Positions 1 through 8,347 are shown, counted from the first letter of the stretch. The stretch is 50,698 bases of DNA from an uncultured Collinsella sp. (GCA_900541145.1 UQIH01000016.1:1-50698); one strand, 5' to 3'. The notes: generated by a model not told the origin, from the sequence alone. Made by a program: numbers and translations.

Positions 1-44
1 GGCAAGGCATGACCAGAAGGTCTATGCCTTGCCTTTTTCATGCC
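1..44 (+). terminator. Rho-independent terminator, duplicated in the window
   Basis: GGCAAGGCAT-GACC pairs with GGTC-T-ATGCCTTGCC around an AGAA loop (14 bp, one bulged T), followed by TTTTT. The first 44 nt of the window are identical to 44714-44757. It presumably ends a gene lying left of the window. Confidence 0.8.
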
Positions 45-320
45 AACTTGTTCGCTCTGGATGTCGCTCGCTGGCTGCGCCAAAACATTGAAGGTCGCGT
101 GGCTCGGGCGTGACCGCTGGTCCTCGGCTTCGCCTGCGGGATCGCTCGACTACCAAACACCTCGCCGCCGGCCGGGCCCCGTCGTCCAAAAATCACCCGT
201 AAAGGCGCGTTTATCTAATTTAATCTATCCCTTGCGGAATGCGGCTTGCTGGCGTTGTCTGGGCATTGATGGCTACGTGGTTCAAGAGGCGGCGGTGCTG
301 TTGCTTGAATTTTTGCAGTT
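45..320. other. Intergenic stretch without a recognisable gene
   Basis: Short open frames exist here on the plus strand, but none has a ribosome binding site, a recognisable domain or convincing codon use. No tRNA or hairpin of note was found before position 321. It could hold a decayed gene, but nothing supports that. Confidence 0.5.
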
Positions 321-364
321 AAAGAGGCCCGTTTCCTTAGGTGGGGAAACGGACCTCTTTTTGT
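321..364. terminator. Bidirectional terminator after the coiled-coil wall protein
   Basis: AAAGAGGCCCGTTTCC pairs with GGAAACGGACCTCTTT (one mismatch) around an 8-nt loop. A T-tract follows on the plus strand and a shorter one on the minus strand. It sits just beyond the stop of the minus-strand gene ending at 406, so it probably terminates that gene. Confidence 0.75.
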
Positions 365-405
365 CTCTGGGCTTGTGAATTGGCGGAGACAATAACCGTT
401 GGCAG

Positions 406-1419
406 CTATTTTGAGTTCCTGATGCGGCGTGTGGCTGTGGCGGTTATTCCGAGGCCTGCGGTGGCGACTGCTGCGAGTGCGATTGCGCTCGGCGCTGTGT
501 CGCCTGTGTTTGCGAGCTTGCTGGCGGTCGTATTTGCTTGCTTGCCGCTGCTCGAGTTCGCCTGCTTGGTGGAGCTTGGTAGGGCGTCTTTGCCGGTTGC
601 AGGTGAGGCAACGGGCGGTGTCGCCTCGGCGGGTTGCGTTGAGCCGGAGGGAGGCGTCGTCTCGGTCGGTTTCGTTATCTCGGGCGAGGTGGCCTTGTCT
701 GCCGCGGCCTTTGCCTCTTCGTATGCCTTGCAGGCGTCGTCATAGGCCGCTTGCGCCTTTTCCAAATCGCCGAGGAGCGCATTTCGCTTGGCTATGTCCT
801 CGTCGATGTGGGCTTTAGCTTCCTCTGCCTCACTTTCGAAATGCTGAACCTGTTTTTCCTGGCTTTCGAGTCGGCGTTGGTAGGAGTGAAGATCATCTTC
901 ATAAGATTTTTCTCGCCTTTCTGCCGCCATGATCTCACTGCGCAACTGCTTAATATGCTCCTTAATAGCTGTGCTGGGCTCCTCGTCGCCGAGTGCTTCA
1001 AGTGCCTTATCTAATTCTGCCTGAAGGCCGCTTGTCCGGTTGTGGGCCTCATCGTATTTGGCTTGGGCTGCATCGACGTTCGCTTGCATGGCGGGAAGGG
1101 GTTCCCTCCGTTTGGCGGCTTCCGCCACCACCATGTCGTAGAGTTCTTGAAATGCGGCAATGTCATCATCGATTTCCGCAATTTTCTCGGGACTTGCGGC
1201 GTCTTTTGCGGCCTCGAGGTTTTTGAGCGCTTCCTGCATGGCTGCATACGCTTTTTCTTTTGCGGCGGCCGCGTCTTCCGTCTGCAAGGCAACTGCACCG
1301 GTGGGGGCGTCGGTTTCTGCCGCGATCGCCGTTGCGGGGGCGATTCCCGCGACAAGTGCCGCGGAAAGGGCGATGCCCACAGTTGCTCGTCTTGCTCTTC
1401 TTGCGAGAATGTCGTTCAT
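406..1419 (-). CDS. Sortase-anchored coiled-coil surface protein (LANTG)
   Basis: This 337-residue protein is probably exported and attached to the cell wall. Residues 1-34 form a signal peptide (several Arg, a hydrophobic core, then an Ala-rich cleavage region). Residues about 50-245 are rich in Ala, Glu, Lys and Gln with heptad-like spacing and should be a long coiled coil. A Thr/Pro/Ser-rich linker follows. The end is a sortase signal: LANTG at about 302-306, a hydrophobic stretch, then RRIRNSK. LANTG is an LPXTG variant and recurs in the surface protein ending at 10912, so both may use the same sortase, which is not in this window. The start is supported by GAGGTG a few nucleotides upstream. 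No enzyme motif is visible; the role (adhesin, spacer or cell-wall structural protein) is unknown. Confidence 0.85.
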   Translation of the reverse strand: MNDILARRARRATVGIALSAALVAGIAPATAIAAETDAPTGAVALQTEDAAAAKEKAYAAMQEALKNLEAAKDAASPEKIAEIDDDIAAFQELYDMVVAEAAKRREPLPAMQANVDAAQAKYDEAHNRTSGLQAELDKALEALGDEEPSTAIKEHIKQLRSEIMAAERREKSYEDDLHSYQRRLESQEKQVQHFESEAEEAKAHIDEDIAKRNALLGDLEKAQAAYDDACKAYEEAKAAADKATSPEITKPTETTPPSGSTQPAEATPPVASPATGKDALPSSTKQANSSSGKQANTTASKLANTGDTAPSAIALAAVATAGLGITATATRRIRNSK

Positions 1420-1556
1420 CTCGGCACCTCATTTCAAGGGTCGGCGACTAACTTGGTAGCACTAATGCAAGTATACCACGTGGTCGACCCGACACTGGCT
1501 GGGTGCGCGCCTCTCCGCTTCTTTGGAAACCGAATCCCATTAGAAATGACGAGTTG

Positions 1557-1586
1557 TTTACGCTTCTTTTGGGCTCACCGTACTAT
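1557..1586 (+). promoter_or_regulatory. Possible promoter of the first ABC exporter
   Basis: TTTACG (1557-1562) and TACTAT (1581-1586) are separated by 18 bp, about 45 bp before the chosen ATG. This is a sequence match only, and the -35 box is weak. Confidence 0.3.
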
Positions 1587-1630
1587 CATGATTCGGATTG
1601 AGTGTGAATGATGATAGGGAGCGCCTATAC

Positions 1631-3487
1631 ATGATTGAGCTGCTCAGGCGTTTTGGTGGTAAGTTTCGCCGGTATATGGTGATTGGCCCTGCGTGTAAGC
1701 TGATCGAAGTGATCTTTGACCTGCTGACGCCGCTGGTGATTGCCCAGATGATCGATAAGGGTATTGGCGCACACGATGTCAACGCCGTTATCCACTACGG
1801 CATGGTACTTGGCGCCATGGCTGTGATCGGCATCTCGTTTACGCTCGTCTGCCAAAAGATGGCGGCGCTCACCTCGCAGGGCATGGGCACCGATATCCGC
1901 GGTGCGCTCTACCAGCACATCAACAAGTTGAGCTATGCCGAACTCGACCGCTTTGGCACGCCGTCGCTTATCACCCGCATCACCAACGACGTCAACCAGG
2001 TGCAGCTCGCTGTGGCGCTGGGCGTACGCATGCTCATCCGCTGGCCCTTCTTGGCGGTGGGCTCTATGTGCGCGGCCCTTGCCATCGACCTTAAGCTCGG
2101 CATGATCTTCTTGATCTGCACGCCCGCTATCGGCCTGGTGTTTTGGTTTGTCATGGCGCGCTGTATCCCGTATTACAGGCAGCTGCAGGCAAAGCTCGAC
2201 CGCATCGCGCTGATCTGCCGCGAGGGGCTTTCGGGCGCCCGCGTGGTTCGCGCCTTTGTGCGCGAGGACCACGAGCGCAAGCGTTTTGCCCAAGCCGCCG
2301 ATGACCAGGCCAATACTGCCATCGCGGTGGGCAAGCTCTCGTCGATCCTTAATCCCGTCACGTTTCTTGTGATGAACCTGGGCGTGTGCGCCATCCTGTG
2401 GGTGGGCGGCATCCAGGTCAACGTGGGCGAGCTTACGCAGGGCCAGGTCATGGCGTTTGTGAACTACATGACGCAGACCCTGACCTCCATTGTGTACGTC
2501 GCCAACCTGGTCGTGGTCTTTACCAAGGCGAGCGCGAGTGCTTCGCGTATCAACGAGGTGCTCAACTGCGAGCCGAGCATCACCGACGAGGGCAATCAGT
2601 CGGTTGCGCTGCCCAAGCCGAGCGAACTGGCGGGTGGCGCTGTTCCGGTCCCCGCGCTGAGCTTGAGCCATGCGAGCTTCTCCTTTGGCGCGGGCGCGGC
2701 AAATGCCGTCAACGATGTGACCCTGGAGCTCCCGCTGGGCAAGACGCTTGGCATTATCGGCGGTACGGGTAGCGGCAAGTCCACGCTCGTCTCGCTTATC
2801 CCGCGCCTGTACGATGCGAGCACCGGCAGCGTGAGTGTGATGGGCGCCGACGTGCGCACCTGGCCGCTCGACCAGCTGCGCCGTGTGGTCGCGACCGTTC
2901 CACAGCGTGCGTCGCTGGTGAGCGGCACCATCCGCAGCAACCTGACCTGGCGCGACGAGGCTGCGATCGACGAGGATCTCTGGGCGGCGCTCGACATGGC
3001 GCAGGCGAGCGAGTTCGTGCGCAACAAGCCGCAGGGGCTCGATACCCCGGTCGAGGCGGGCGGTAAGAACTTCAGCGGTGGCCAACGCCAGCGCCTGACC
3101 ATCGCGCGCGCCCTGGTGGGCTCGCCTCAGATATTGATCATGGACGATTCTGCCTCGGCGCTCGACTTTAAGACCGACGCGGCGCTTCGCCATGCCATCC
3201 GCGAGCGCAGTGTGCGCGGTGCCGCCGAGGGCGGGCTGCCGCTCACGACCGTCATCGTGAGCCAACGTGTCTCGACCGTGCGCGACGCCGATATGATCTG
3301 CGTACTTGACCACGGTTCGGTCGCGGGCCTGGGCGCGCACGATGAGCTCTACACGACCTGCCAGCTCTACCGCGAGATTTGCCAGTCGCAGCTTCGCCGC
3401 GAGGAGCTCGAGGGTCAGCAGGGGAGCACGACGCCCGCGTCCGCTCCGACCGTCCCCGCATCTGTCTGCGCAAAGGAGGGCTGCTAA
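1631..3487 (+). CDS. Heterodimeric ABC exporter, degenerate-site subunit
   Basis: Half-transporter with an N-terminal exporter membrane domain (six predicted helices, residues about 1-310) and a C-terminal ATPase. Walker A GGTGSGKST is near residue 376 and the signature FSGGQ is canonical. Walker B reads ILIMDDS, with Asp where the catalytic Glu should be, and the H-loop reads VSQRVS, with Gln instead of His. Asymmetric exporters of the TM287/288 or BmrCD type carry such a degenerate site in one subunit. The partner follows with no gap (TAA then ATG). I chose ATG 1631 because AGGGA lies 10 nt upstream; in-frame TTG 1598 and GTG 1604 have no clear binding site. The substrate cannot be told; multidrug or peptide export is typical. 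Confidence 0.9.
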   Translation: MIELLRRFGGKFRRYMVIGPACKLIEVIFDLLTPLVIAQMIDKGIGAHDVNAVIHYGMVLGAMAVIGISFTLVCQKMAALTSQGMGTDIRGALYQHINKLSYAELDRFGTPSLITRITNDVNQVQLAVALGVRMLIRWPFLAVGSMCAALAIDLKLGMIFLICTPAIGLVFWFVMARCIPYYRQLQAKLDRIALICREGLSGARVVRAFVREDHERKRFAQAADDQANTAIAVGKLSSILNPVTFLVMNLGVCAILWVGGIQVNVGELTQGQVMAFVNYMTQTLTSIVYVANLVVVFTKASASASRINEVLNCEPSITDEGNQSVALPKPSELAGGAVPVPALSLSHASFSFGAGAANAVNDVTLELPLGKTLGIIGGTGSGKSTLVSLIPRLYDASTGSVSVMGADVRTWPLDQLRRVVATVPQRASLVSGTIRSNLTWRDEAAIDEDLWAALDMAQASEFVRNKPQGLDTPVEAGGKNFSGGQRQRLTIARALVGSPQILIMDDSASALDFKTDAALRHAIRERSVRGAAEGGLPLTTVIVSQRVSTVRDADMICVLDHGSVAGLGAHDELYTTCQLYREICQSQLRREELEGQQGSTTPASAPTVPASVCAKEGC

Positions 3488-5347
3488 ATGAATCCGTATA
3501 CTTCTTCCGGTTCGGTCGCCACGATGACGGCCAACGTGTCCGGCAACGATAACCTCAACGACCTGGGTGACGGCCCGCGTCAGCCCGGCGACCCCGAGCG
3601 CTACCCCGTGGGCGCGGTGACCCGCCGTCTGCTGGGCTACGTTCGTCCGCACCGCATTTCGTTTGCGGCATCGTTTGTGAGCGCCGCCATCTCGGTGGTC
3701 TTGCAACTCTATACGCCCATCCTCATCGGCGAGGGCATCGACCTCATCGTTGCCGCCGGGCAGGTGGACTTCGGGTCGCTGCTGCCGCTCGTTACCAAGC
3801 TCGCAACCGTCGTGGTGGGCGCGGCGGCCTTCCAGTGGCTGCAGGGCTACTGCGTTAACCGCTTGTCCTACGAGACGGTGCGCGACATGCGCGTGGAGGC
3901 GAGCGACAAGCTCAGCCGCATGCCGCTCAGCTTTATCGACGGCCATGCCCACGGCGACCTCATGAGCCGCGTGGTCAACGACGTCGACCAGGTGGGCGAC
4001 GGTCTGCTGCAGGGCTTTACCCAGCTTTCCACCGGCGTTATCACCATCGTTGGCACGCTTGCGTTTATGCTTTCCATCAACCTGACCATGACGCTCGTAG
4101 TGGTGCTCGTCACGCCGCTCTCCATCTTTGCGGCCAGCGCCATCGCCAAACTCTCCAACAAGAGCTTTACGGCGCAGCAGCGTATTCAGGGTCAGCTTGG
4201 CGGCCATATCGAGGAGTACGTGGGCGAGCAGAAGCTTGTCGACGCCTTTGCCTATGGCTCGAACGCTCAGCAACGCTTCGATGCCCTCAATGCCGAGCTC
4301 TACACCGCGGGCGAGCGCGCGCAGTTTATGGGTTCGCTCTCCAACCCCGGCACGCGCTTTATTAACAACATCATCTATGCCGTGGTCGCTGTGATCGGCT
4401 GCGTGGGCGTGATCACGGGCGTGCCAGCGGCTCTTACGGTGGGCGGTGTGCAGATTTTCCTGTCCTATGCTAACCAGTACACCAAGCCGTTCAACGAGGT
4501 CACCAACGTCATTACGCAGATCCAGACCGCGTACGCCTCGGCGCGCCGCATGTTCGCGTTGCTCGATGCGCGCGAGCGGGAGCCCGATGCGACGGATGCC
4601 GCGGAGCTTGCCGCTCCGAAGGGCGAGGTTGCCTTTGAACATGTGGACTTTAGCTATGTGCCCGGCCGCAAACTGCTGCAGGATATCTGCATCGATGCCA
4701 AGCCCGGTATGCGCTATGCGCTCGTCGGTCCCACGGGCTGTGGCAAGACGACGCTCATCAACCTGCTGCTGCGCTTTTACGATATCGATGCCGGGCGCAT
4801 CGTGGTCGATGGTCGCTCCTCGCGTGACTACACACGGGCGAGCCTGCGCCGCGCCTTTGGCATGGTGCTGCAGGACACTTGGCTGTTCGAGGGCACGGTG
4901 GCCCAGAACATCGCCTACGGTTGCCCCGATGCCACGCGCGAGCAGATTGTCGAGGCCGCCAAGCGCGCTCATGCGCATAAGTTTATCGTGCAGCTGCCAG
5001 GCGGCTACGATACGGTGATCGGCGAGGACGGCGGCACGTTTAGTCAGGGTCAAAAACAGCTGCTGTGCATCGCGCGCGTCATGCTCACCGATCCGGCGAT
5101 TCTGCTGCTGGACGAGGCAACGTCGAGCATCGATACCCGTACCGAGCTGCAGGTGCAGGCGGCATTCGACGAGCTCATGGCTGGCCGCACGAGCTTTGTC
5201 GTGGCACACCGCCTGAGCACCATCCGCAACGCCGACTGCATTCTGGTGATGCGCGACGGCCAGATTATCGAGCGCGGCACGCACGACGAGCTGCTAGCGG
5301 CAGGCGGCTTCTACGCCGAACTCTACCGCAGCCAATTCGCCCAGTGA
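3488..5347 (+). CDS. Heterodimeric ABC exporter, consensus-site subunit
   Basis: 619-residue half-transporter. The membrane domain starts after a polar N-terminal extension of about 45 residues, and an ATPase domain follows. Walker A GPTGCGKTT is near residue 413, Walker B ILLLDEATSSID carries the catalytic Glu, and the H-loop VVAHRLST has its His. The signature is FSQGQ instead of LSGGQ. In an ABC dimer, one subunit's signature faces the other subunit's Walker motifs. This altered signature therefore completes the degenerate site begun by the upstream protein, leaving one working ATPase site. The ATG directly follows the upstream TAA, and AAGGAGGG lies inside the upstream gene end, so translation is probably coupled. 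Substrate unknown. Confidence 0.9.
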   Translation: MNPYTSSGSVATMTANVSGNDNLNDLGDGPRQPGDPERYPVGAVTRRLLGYVRPHRISFAASFVSAAISVVLQLYTPILIGEGIDLIVAAGQVDFGSLLPLVTKLATVVVGAAAFQWLQGYCVNRLSYETVRDMRVEASDKLSRMPLSFIDGHAHGDLMSRVVNDVDQVGDGLLQGFTQLSTGVITIVGTLAFMLSINLTMTLVVVLVTPLSIFAASAIAKLSNKSFTAQQRIQGQLGGHIEEYVGEQKLVDAFAYGSNAQQRFDALNAELYTAGERAQFMGSLSNPGTRFINNIIYAVVAVIGCVGVITGVPAALTVGGVQIFLSYANQYTKPFNEVTNVITQIQTAYASARRMFALLDAREREPDATDAAELAAPKGEVAFEHVDFSYVPGRKLLQDICIDAKPGMRYALVGPTGCGKTTLINLLLRFYDIDAGRIVVDGRSSRDYTRASLRRAFGMVLQDTWLFEGTVAQNIAYGCPDATREQIVEAAKRAHAHKFIVQLPGGYDTVIGEDGGTFSQGQKQLLCIARVMLTDPAILLLDEATSSIDTRTELQVQAAFDELMAGRTSFVVAHRLSTIRNADCILVMRDGQIIERGTHDELLAAGGFYAELYRSQFAQ

Positions 5348-5375
5348 GCAAGCCCGTGGGGCAAATTAATCAATC

Positions 5376-5399
5376 GACAGACGGTGGTTTACATCTGTC
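5376..5399 (+). repeat. Small inverted repeat before the flavodoxin gene
   Basis: GACAGA pairs with TCTGTC around 12 nt, between the exporter and the flavodoxin gene. There is no T-tract, so an operator is as likely as a terminator. Confidence 0.3.
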
Positions 5400-5468
5400 A
5401 CGTTAGTACTAAGATATTCATCTAATAAATTGCATTAGTGGCTTTAGTTTTGGGGGAAACGAGGCAAC

Positions 5469-6026
5469 GTGACTATGACGTGCTCTTTGGTGGTTAACAG
5501 CAAGAGCGGTAATACCAGGATGGTTTCGGGCGCGATCAAGCGCGCTCTGCAGGCTGCGGGCGTTGAGTTTGTCCATGCCGCGGCGTTGAGCGACGATGCG
5601 GATGCAGATCAGGTTGCGCTCGAGGCGCAGGGCGCCTGCACGGCCGACACGGTGCTCGTCGGTTTTTGGTGCGACAAGGGCGCGTGCACGCCTTCGGTTG
5701 CCGCGCTGCTCTCCGCTCTGCACGGCAAGCGCGTTTTCCTCTTTGGTACCTGCGGTTTTGGCGCCGACCAGAGCTATTATCAGCAGATTATCAATCGCGT
5801 GACCTCCAATTTGGCCGAGGATGCCGAGCCTGTGGGTTGGGCAATGTGCCAGGGCAAGATGGGTCCCGCGGTCAAGCAGCGCTACGAGGCCATGCTCGAG
5901 CAAGATCCCGACAATGTCCGCTTTAAGATGCTGCTCGATAACTGGGTCGCCGCAAAGGATCACCCCACCAAGGAAGATCTGGACAACATGGCTGCAGCCG
6001 CCAAAAAAGCCGTGCTGGGGGAGTAG
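5469..6026 (+). CDS. Flavodoxin family protein, BilS-like
   Basis: 185-residue flavodoxin-fold protein. The N-terminal strand leads into the FMN phosphate-binding loop NSKSGNTRM (residues about 10-18). The middle has the pattern VGFWCDKGACTP followed by VFLFGTCGFG, which I associate with the BilS-type flavodoxins found next to the bilirubin reductase BilR in some gut bacteria; that link is from memory. The C-terminal part, including MCQGKMGPAVKQRYE, also fits that group. No BilR-like reductase is in the window, so a bilirubin role is not shown; it may be a general electron carrier. GAGG lies 4 nt before GTG 5469 and 10 nt before in-frame ATG 5475, so either may be the start. The structured element at 6064 follows the stop. 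Confidence 0.75.
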   Translation: MTMTCSLVVNSKSGNTRMVSGAIKRALQAAGVEFVHAAALSDDADADQVALEAQGACTADTVLVGFWCDKGACTPSVAALLSALHGKRVFLFGTCGFGADQSYYQQIINRVTSNLAEDAEPVGWAMCQGKMGPAVKQRYEAMLEQDPDNVRFKMLLDNWVAAKDHPTKEDLDNMAAAAKKAVLGE

Positions 6027-6063
6027 CTCCCATCGCTGACGGCGGTCGGTCCATCTTTCTAAA

Positions 6064-6199
6064 TGAAACGTTCTCCCGGGCGTCGGGGCACGAAGTTCCC
6101 TGCTCTACAGTCCTGCGCAAGACGAAGGCCACATTAAGTGGCCTTCTTTGCGTGCGGAACTCGCGATGAACTTCGTGCCCCGCCGTCCGGAAGGACGCC
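6064..6199 (+). repeat. Structured hairpin element, copy 1
   Basis: A 136-nt element running from TGAAACG to GACGCC that folds into one long interrupted hairpin. The outer arms include GGGGCACGAAGTTC with GAACTTCGTGCCCC. The inner stem is GAAGGCCAC-ATTAA-GTGGCCTTC, extended by CGCAA with TTGCG. The second copy lies at 11440-11576 on the other strand. Core segments CAGTCCTGCGCAAGACG and GCGGAACTCGCGATGAAC are identical between copies, while the outer arms differ in sequence yet still pair. Both copies sit downstream of a gene in the sense direction. This could be an RNA structure or a mobile palindrome; I do not recognise the family. Confidence 0.75.
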
Positions 6200-6257
6200 T
6201 CTTTATTGATGGGAGGCCTGATAGGTCGATGGTTCCGTGCCCGGATGCGTCCAAAGT

Positions 6258-6700
6258 GGGACGGGCTTTCCGGATGGGCAGGCTTTCGAAAAATGCGTCC
6301 CGGAATTTGCCTTTGGAATGGGACGTAGTTTCCCGTTGAGGTGCTTTGCGGAAAGTGCATCCCACTCTGGGCGGTCGAAGTGGGACACACTTTCCCAAAG
6401 GCGCTCCAACGGGAAATTGCGTCCCATTATTCGGTCAAGAAACGGGATGCATTTTCCCAATGAGAGCAAAACCGGAAAATCCCACAATCAGCCCTCAAAG
6501 TGGGACGCCGTTTCCCAATGAGGCTCAAGCGGAAAATGCATCCCGGAATTTGCGCTCAAAGTGGGATGCGGTTTCCGGTTGAGGGTCTAAGGGGAAAGTG
6601 CGTCCCAGAATCGACGCTTGAAATGGGATGCAGTTTCCCGATGAGGCACTCGACGGAAAATACATCCCAGAAATGGCCTTTGAGCTGGGATAAGATTTCC
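6258..6700 (+). repeat. Tandem 62-bp palindromic array 1 (8 units)
   Basis: Left arms of the form GGGAYGCRNTTTCC start at 6258, 6320, 6382, 6444, 6502, 6563, 6625 and 6687. The spacings are 62, 62, 62, 58, 61, 62 and 62 bp. Each is followed after about 16 nt (often CAATGAG..C.CAA) by a right arm of the form GGAAANTGCRTCCC, then by about 18 nt (often AGAATTTGCGCTCAAAGT) before the next left arm. The single 58-bp spacing comes from a 4-nt loss in one right arm at 6474-6483. Open frames across the array are by-products of the repeat. Confidence 0.9.
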
Positions 6701-6719
6701 GCGGCATCTCGGATTCTCA

Positions 6720-6792
6720 AAAATGAGACACGCCGTTGGCGAAAATGAGACACGTGATATCGGGCATCGGATGTATCATTTGCAAAAATGAG
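6720..6792 (+). promoter_or_regulatory. Phased direct repeats AAAATGAG upstream of the surface protein
   Basis: AAAATGAG starts at 6720, 6742 and 6785. The first two copies extend to AAAATGAGACACG. The spacings of 22 and 43 bp put them on roughly one face of the helix, directly before the surface protein gene. This suggests an operator, though no regulator is identified. Confidence 0.45.
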
Positions 6793-6823
6793 TCCACTCC
6801 ACTCGAATAAAGCGAGGTCCCTC

Positions 6824-8347
6824 ATGTACGTTCCACACCCCCGTATCCGTAGGCTGTCGAAAATCCCGCTTGTTGGGACGGCGGCGCTTGCTGCGTTGAT
6901 CGCCACGAGCGTCGCCTGCTTCACGGCCACGCCCCAGGTTGCCCAGGCGGCAGACGCGCCCGCAATCACCGATATGACCGAGCAGGATTATCAAGCCCTG
7001 GGTCTGGGCACGAGCGAGGACATTCCGGCCGATACCGTTGGCCCCTATTCCACTGATACCCCCACGACGTTTGCCACGCGCAGCGAGGTCTATATGGCAG
7101 CTAACGGTAGCCATGGCAATCGCTACACTCTGCGCGACAAGCTCGAGAACGTCGAGCGCGGTGACATTGGCGGCAGCAGCAAACTCACCGATGGCTATGG
7201 AAGTGTGTGGGGCGCCGCAAAGTTCTGGCAAAACGTCAACAACTTCGATACGAACAGCGATCTCTACAAGCATAGCGACTACGGTGGCGGCACCTGGTCG
7301 TACCTAAGCAACAATGAGTCCTCAACAGTACTCGCCAACGACAACAACGGTTTCTCGGGCATTCACGCCACGAGTGTTGAGTTCTGCAGCGACGCCAGCA
7401 CGGGCAAAAAGAGCCGCGTTGCCGAGCTCCGTGCCTACGGCGACAGTTCCTCCACGACGATTGACGGCAAGTCATACGCCGGAAAGGTTGAGCTGGTCCT
7501 CTACTCGTTTAGCAACGGGCGTACGCGCACTCTCGACACACACCTGCCGGTGACGGTCAACACTAATATGATGTACGAAGGCCGTTTTAAGTACCTGGAT
7601 GCCGGTTACCTGCAAGAGTACGACGCCGTCTTTGATGTCGAGGCGGGCGATGTCGATGGCGACGGCGTCGACGAGCTTTTTGTCTACGCGGGCTGCTATG
7701 TCGACGAGAACGGCGTGCGCAAGGCTGTAGTCGACATGTATGACTTGGAGGGCGGCAACTGGAAGCAAAGCGTCGTCAAGATCGATGCCGGTAACGCCGC
7801 GGACTACACCACGCACAACAAGGGCGGGAACGACTCCTGGACGCAGCTTCAGTCAGCTCCTGTCGTTTCGCTAGCGGCCGGCGACCTCGATCGCGATTTT
7901 TGCGATGACCTCGCCATCGTGGTCTCGGCACCCTACGGCAAGAAGAATATTGATAAGTCGACGCATTGCGAGCTGTTTTCGTGGGATGCATCCAAGGGTG
8001 CGCTCGTCCATGTCGATGCTCTGGGCGACGCGGGCGCAATCTCCCTCTCCGCGAACGGCAAGACCATGGTCGCTGCGAATGCGACGTTCGGCACGTTTGC
8101 CGCCTACGATGAAGAAGGAAAGAAGACGGGTGAAACCGTCACGGGCCTTATTCTTGCGGGCTATGACTGGCAACGCAGCGCTTTTGATTACGGCGCTTCT
8201 GACGGCAGCAAGGGGCTGTACGGCGCGCTGTACCGCTACGCGTATTTTGACTCGGAGTCTGGCGAGTTCAAGCTTTCCGATTGTAAGGAATACAGAGACG
8301 GGCTCCTCGCCTCCTATGGGCTGATGCATGTGCCCAACAGCGCATGA
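6824..8347 (+). CDS. FG-GAP-repeat surface protein, N-terminal part up to an in-frame TGA
   Basis: First 507 residues of what reads as one long cell-wall protein continuing in the same frame to 10912. ATG 6824 is chosen because GAGG lies 6 nt upstream; ATG 6788 has no binding site. A signal peptide covers residues 1 to about 43 (RRLSK, hydrophobic core, AQAADAP). FG-GAP/VCBS-like repeats follow, for example AGDVDGDGVDELFVYAG and AAGDLDRDFCDDLAIVVS, whose Asp-rich loops bind calcium in such propeller domains. The frame ends at TGA 8345-8347, and the next FG-GAP-like repeat lies just beyond it. As it stands this half has a secretion signal but no wall anchor, so it would be released unless the TGA is read through. 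The gene is flanked by palindromic arrays on both sides. Confidence 0.75.
   Translation: MYVPHPRIRRLSKIPLVGTAALAALIATSVACFTATPQVAQAADAPAITDMTEQDYQALGLGTSEDIPADTVGPYSTDTPTTFATRSEVYMAANGSHGNRYTLRDKLENVERGDIGGSSKLTDGYGSVWGAAKFWQNVNNFDTNSDLYKHSDYGGGTWSYLSNNESSTVLANDNNGFSGIHATSVEFCSDASTGKKSRVAELRAYGDSSSTTIDGKSYAGKVELVLYSFSNGRTRTLDTHLPVTVNTNMMYEGRFKYLDAGYLQEYDAVFDVEAGDVDGDGVDELFVYAGCYVDENGVRKAVVDMYDLEGGNWKQSVVKIDAGNAADYTTHNKGGNDSWTQLQSAPVVSLAAGDLDRDFCDDLAIVVSAPYGKKNIDKSTHCELFSWDASKGALVHVDALGDAGAISLSANGKTMVAANATFGTFAAYDEEGKKTGETVTGLILAGYDWQRSAFDYGASDGSKGLYGALYRYAYFDSESGEFKLSDCKEYRDGLLASYGLMHVPNSA

Noticed and set aside
45..320. tRNA or small gene at the left end
   Set aside because: I found no cloverleaf, no binding site and no family match; the short frames there are not convincing.
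1625..5284. 1,219-codon open frame on the minus strand
   Set aside because: It lies exactly opposite the two ABC exporter genes, is full of His/Arg/Gly typical of an antisense frame in GC-rich DNA, and has no domain.
6258..6700. CRISPR array
   Set aside because: The units are palindromic throughout, linkers of 16-18 nt are themselves conserved between units, and repeats are degenerate. CRISPR spacers are unique and about 30 nt or more. No cas gene is present.
6148..6748. Short overlapping open frames across the 6.1-6.7 kb repeats
   Set aside because: They are repeat-derived translations, with the same residues recurring every unit; no binding sites.
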